This document shows positions 61,885 to 64,000 of a stretch of DNA of 64,000 nt, in pieces. The stretch lies in contig NZ_RBKU01000001.1 of the NCBI RefSeq assembly GCF_003633615.1, forward strand, positions 4,712,001 through 4,776,000, in the 5' to 3' direction. The notes below the pieces were generated by a model. That model was given only the letters and a program-made list of their open reading frames with translations. It was not told the DNA's origin and did not search any database. A program made the translations under genes and the position numbers. The DNA comes from Mucilaginibacter gracilis (GTDB lineage: Bacteria; Bacteroidota; Bacteroidia; Sphingobacteriales; Sphingobacteriaceae). How positions within the stretch are numbered: position 1 is the first letter of the stretch; the number at the start of each line of letters is the position of its first letter.

Positions 61885-62298
61885 TTAATTGAATAATCTG
61901 TTTTCTAAAGTCATAATAAAATGAGTTGCCAATTCCCTGGGGCATTTCTCTTCCTCATCAATCACCTGCCATCCGCCATCAACTTTGCGGACGCTGATGA
62001 CGGGTGAATTATAATTCATATAAAAGGTGAATTGATTGCGCCCGTTCTGCCTGATGAAACCTTGCATCTGCTCGCCGCCGATGGTTAAGGTGACCTGTTC
62101 TTTTAATTGCGTTTTGATATGCCGCCTTACATGACGCTCCAACGCGCCCTGGTGGAACTGCATATCAAATGCAAGCGCATTGTTAGACCAGGAAAAGTAC
62201 AGTTTACTGCCATACTTTTCCAGACCCAGGTAACTGAATATGGCTGCTGGCGTAATAGCCGATAAGGCCATTACGGATGATGTTGCGATATCTGTCAT
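61885..62298 (-). CDS. Small hypothetical protein in copper locus
   Basis: The product is about 137 aa from the ATG at 62298. The N-terminus is hydrophobic (SSVMALSAITPAAIFSYLGL), followed by a charged helix RHVRRHIKTQLKEQV, a beta stretch with GFIRQNGRNQFTFYM and WQVIDEEEKCPRELATHFIM. No family recognised. It lies 11 bases before the MbnP gene and 52 after the DJ-1/YHS gene. Confidence 0.6.
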   Translation of the reverse strand: MTDIATSSVMALSAITPAAIFSYLGLEKYGSKLYFSWSNNALAFDMQFHQGALERHVRRHIKTQLKEQVTLTIGGEQMQGFIRQNGRNQFTFYMNYNSPVISVRKVDGGWQVIDEEEKCPRELATHFIMTLENRLFN

Positions 62299-62350
62299 GT
62301 TAAGCTTTATAAATAAACTTTTGCGATTAGCGTCATTTCGAGTATCTCCT

Positions 62351-63319
62351 TTAGCGTGTATGCAGTTCGTAAGCGGTCGGATTTCTTTGAAAACCGGTTT
62401 TGCAACGTGCAGAGCAAAAGCCGATGATCTTTCCTTTGTAATGAACTGTATCGGCATAGCCAGTCAGGGCCATTCCACAAACAGGGTCTTTATCATTATC
62501 GATTTTGGCTTTTGCGGATACACTTTGTGGGTGCAGCAAAGGTTCTAAAGCACTGTTATACATCGTGCGTACACTTTCTACAATCACTTTATCTGTATTA
62601 TGCTCACTGCCGCCTTTGACCGGTGGCTGCGGATCGTACTCCAGGTCGAGCATCACCGTTTGGGTATACTTTTCACCCATGATATCGTTGATTAAGCCCA
62701 AACTCATATCAATACCTGCGGAAACGCCTGCACTCGTCCAATACTTGCCGCTTTGAACATAACGTTTATCTTCTGCGGTGATCCCAAACTGGTCTTTTAA
62801 TATCTGCTTACCGAACCAATGCGTAGTGGCTTCATGGCCTTTTAACAAGCCGGTCGAAGCCAGTATCCAGGCACCGGTACAAACACTGGTGGTGTATTTG
62901 GAGTGCTTATCAATGGCCTTAATCCAGTTTAATAAAGCAGTATCCTTAGTTGCGGTAAAGGTTTCGTTCAAGCCACCTGGGATCACCAGTATATCTAATT
63001 GCTTTACCTCGTTAATAGACGTATCACACTGTACTTTCATGCCCCCACCGGTGGTGATCAATCCTTTGTGACGACCCACAAAAAACACTTTAGCGCCCAT
63101 GAGTTCACTTAAGACATGGTATGGCCCCATCGCATCTAACACAGCATAGTTATCATATAGCAGGATACCTACTGTCTTGATCTGCACTTTAGGTTCAGGG
63201 AGCATATCTGCCATTTGTTGTTCATGGCTTTTTGTTGTGGTAGTTGCTGTATCTTTTGGTTTGTCTTTACAAGCAGCAACCATCAAAATGAGGGTTGCTG
63301 CAAAAAATAGTCTTTTCAT
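62351..63319 (-). CDS. DJ-1/PfpI-family lipoprotein with C-terminal YHS domain
   Basis: This 322-aa protein has a lipoprotein signal (FAATLILMVAACKDK; Cys17) and a DJ-1/PfpI domain with VGILLYDNYAVLDAMGPYHV, ILVIPGGLNE and the nucleophile-elbow Cys in SVCTGAWILASTG. A C-terminal YHS domain follows (DPVCGMALTGYADTVHYKGK, then GFCSARCKTGF) with Cys residues that bind heavy metals. The fusion in an envelope lipoprotein suggests metal-linked sensing or detoxification. Confidence 0.88.
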   Translation of the reverse strand: MKRLFFAATLILMVAACKDKPKDTATTTTKSHEQQMADMLPEPKVQIKTVGILLYDNYAVLDAMGPYHVLSELMGAKVFFVGRHKGLITTGGGMKVQCDTSINEVKQLDILVIPGGLNETFTATKDTALLNWIKAIDKHSKYTTSVCTGAWILASTGLLKGHEATTHWFGKQILKDQFGITAEDKRYVQSGKYWTSAGVSAGIDMSLGLINDIMGEKYTQTVMLDLEYDPQPPVKGGSEHNTDKVIVESVRTMYNSALEPLLHPQSVSAKAKIDNDKDPVCGMALTGYADTVHYKGKIIGFCSARCKTGFQRNPTAYELHTR

Positions 63320-63331
63320 CAGATCTTCTAT

Positions 63332-64000
63332 TTAAAATTTTGCTATCAAAGTCGTTCCGTAAGTTTTCGGGCTTCCCAAAAGGAAAGTGCCGAACGAGCC
63401 GTAAGCCACGTATTTTTTATCAGTGATGTTCCGCGCCCAAAAGTTCAATTCAAAGTTCTTGCTGCTGATACCAGCTTTAGCGTTGAACAAACTATAAGCC
63501 GGCTGGCTTAAACCGTTCACAAAATCAAAGTAATATTTGTCTATATAACGATATTCGCCTCGGACGAAAGCAGCTAATTTTTGTTTGCTGCCCACAAAAT
63601 CATAGGTGTATTGCGCAGCCAGCATCGAGCTAACCGGCGGCGTGTTAATAGGCTGGTCGCCTTTATAATTCACAACGGCTTTCGCATCTGCACTATACAG
63701 CAACAGCGAGGAATAGCGCGCATGGGAATAACTGGCGTTCCAGTCAATTTGCAGGCCTTTTACGGGCAGGGCTGTTAGTTCCAGTTCAATACCTTTATTG
63801 TGCATTTCACCAACGTTCAGGATCAGGGCGTTAATTCCGTCCATCGCCGTGCTGATCTGCTGGTTATGCTGTTCGAGATAAAAAGCGGTCAGGTTAAATT
63901 TTAGCTTATTATCCAAAAACGTGTTTTTCCAGCCGATCTCGTAATTGTCCGAATGTTCTGGCTGGTAAGGTACTTGTGCCGGATCGGTCGCATTGGTGTT
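63332..64000 (-). CDS. TonB-dependent receptor, C-terminal part
   Basis: The frame is open to the window edge at 64000 and stops at 63332, 12 bases before the DJ-1/YHS gene. The visible 222 residues are TonB-receptor barrel: SDNYEIGWKNTFLDNKLKFN, NKGIELELTALPVKGLQIDW, NAKAGISSKNFELNFWARNI and a final TTLIAKF. It is the first gene of the metal-uptake unit within the window; the signal, plug and most of the barrel lie outside. Confidence 0.88.
   Translation of the reverse strand, partial: NTNATDPAQVPYQPEHSDNYEIGWKNTFLDNKLKFNLTAFYLEQHNQQISTAMDGINALILNVGEMHNKGIELELTALPVKGLQIDWNASYSHARYSSLLLYSADAKAVVNYKGDQPINTPPVSSMLAAQYTYDFVGSKQKLAAFVRGEYRYIDKYYFDFVNGLSQPAYSLFNAKAGISSKNFELNFWARNITDKKYVAYGSFGTFLLGSPKTYGTTLIAKF

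Overview
The window looks like a chromosome segment from a Bacteroidota bacterium, most likely Sphingobacteriaceae (Mucilaginibacter/Pedobacter type; genus is inference). The signs are a SusC/SusD pair, a RteC-type gene, remnants of Bacteroidetes conjugative transfer genes (TraE/DUF4134, TraM), TonB-dependent receptors with CarboxypepD_reg-like N-termini, and promoters matching the Bacteroidetes TTTG-N19-21-TAnnTTTG consensus.

Positions 1-12.3 kb hold small redox and detoxification genes with their regulators: SDRs, NmrA/epimerase-like proteins, an epoxide-hydrolase-type alpha/beta hydrolase, an aldo/keto reductase, three AraC, one Crp/Fnr and one HxlR regulator. An IS3-family element has cut the HxlR gene in two, with a 3-bp target duplication. 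Two tRNA 3'-end-like fragments lie here.

Positions 12.9-36 kb form a defence-like island. (a) A four-gene coupled minus-strand operon encodes an OLD-family ATPase/TOPRIM nuclease, a UvrD-like helicase (a Gabija-like pair), SbcD and SbcC. (b) A 2.0-kb IS4-family element with a PH-domain-like passenger gene sits inside a terminator hairpin next to a DUF932 gene and plasmid/ICE-type small genes. (c) A coupled six-gene operon at 27.4-31.6 kb encodes a DUF6088/AbiEi-like protein, an OGG-type DNA glycosylase/lyase, a 112-aa unknown, a PfkB kinase fused to a nucleoside 2-deoxyribosyltransferase, a QueC-like enzyme and a SagB-type nitroreductase. (d) Divergent from it is a plus-strand set of PIN nuclease, 71-aa protein, HExxH metallopeptidase and protein kinase. 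The nucleobase-centred operon (c) is the best candidate for an undescribed system. Its QueC-like and OGG-like members recall type IV CBASS accessory proteins, but no CD-NTase or TGT is visible here.

Positions 36.4-53.8 kb are mosaic ICE-derived DNA. They hold a 113-nt nested inverted repeat downstream of a consensus promoter, a TlpA/SusC/SusD cluster, DUF6520 and MauE/DoxX genes, and a Crp/Fnr gene divergent from an alpha-oxoamine synthase coupled to RteC. Then come an aldo/keto reductase gene scrap, a five-gene cluster with a secreted nuclease, and a collapsed tra operon in which the start of traE is joined to the end of traM.

Positions 53.9-64 kb form a minus-strand metal (probably copper) acquisition locus: three TonB-dependent receptors, a PepSY protein, a DUF3347 protein, a MauG/MbnH-type di-haem peroxidase, an MbnP-like protein, a small unknown and a DJ-1/PfpI-YHS fusion lipoprotein.
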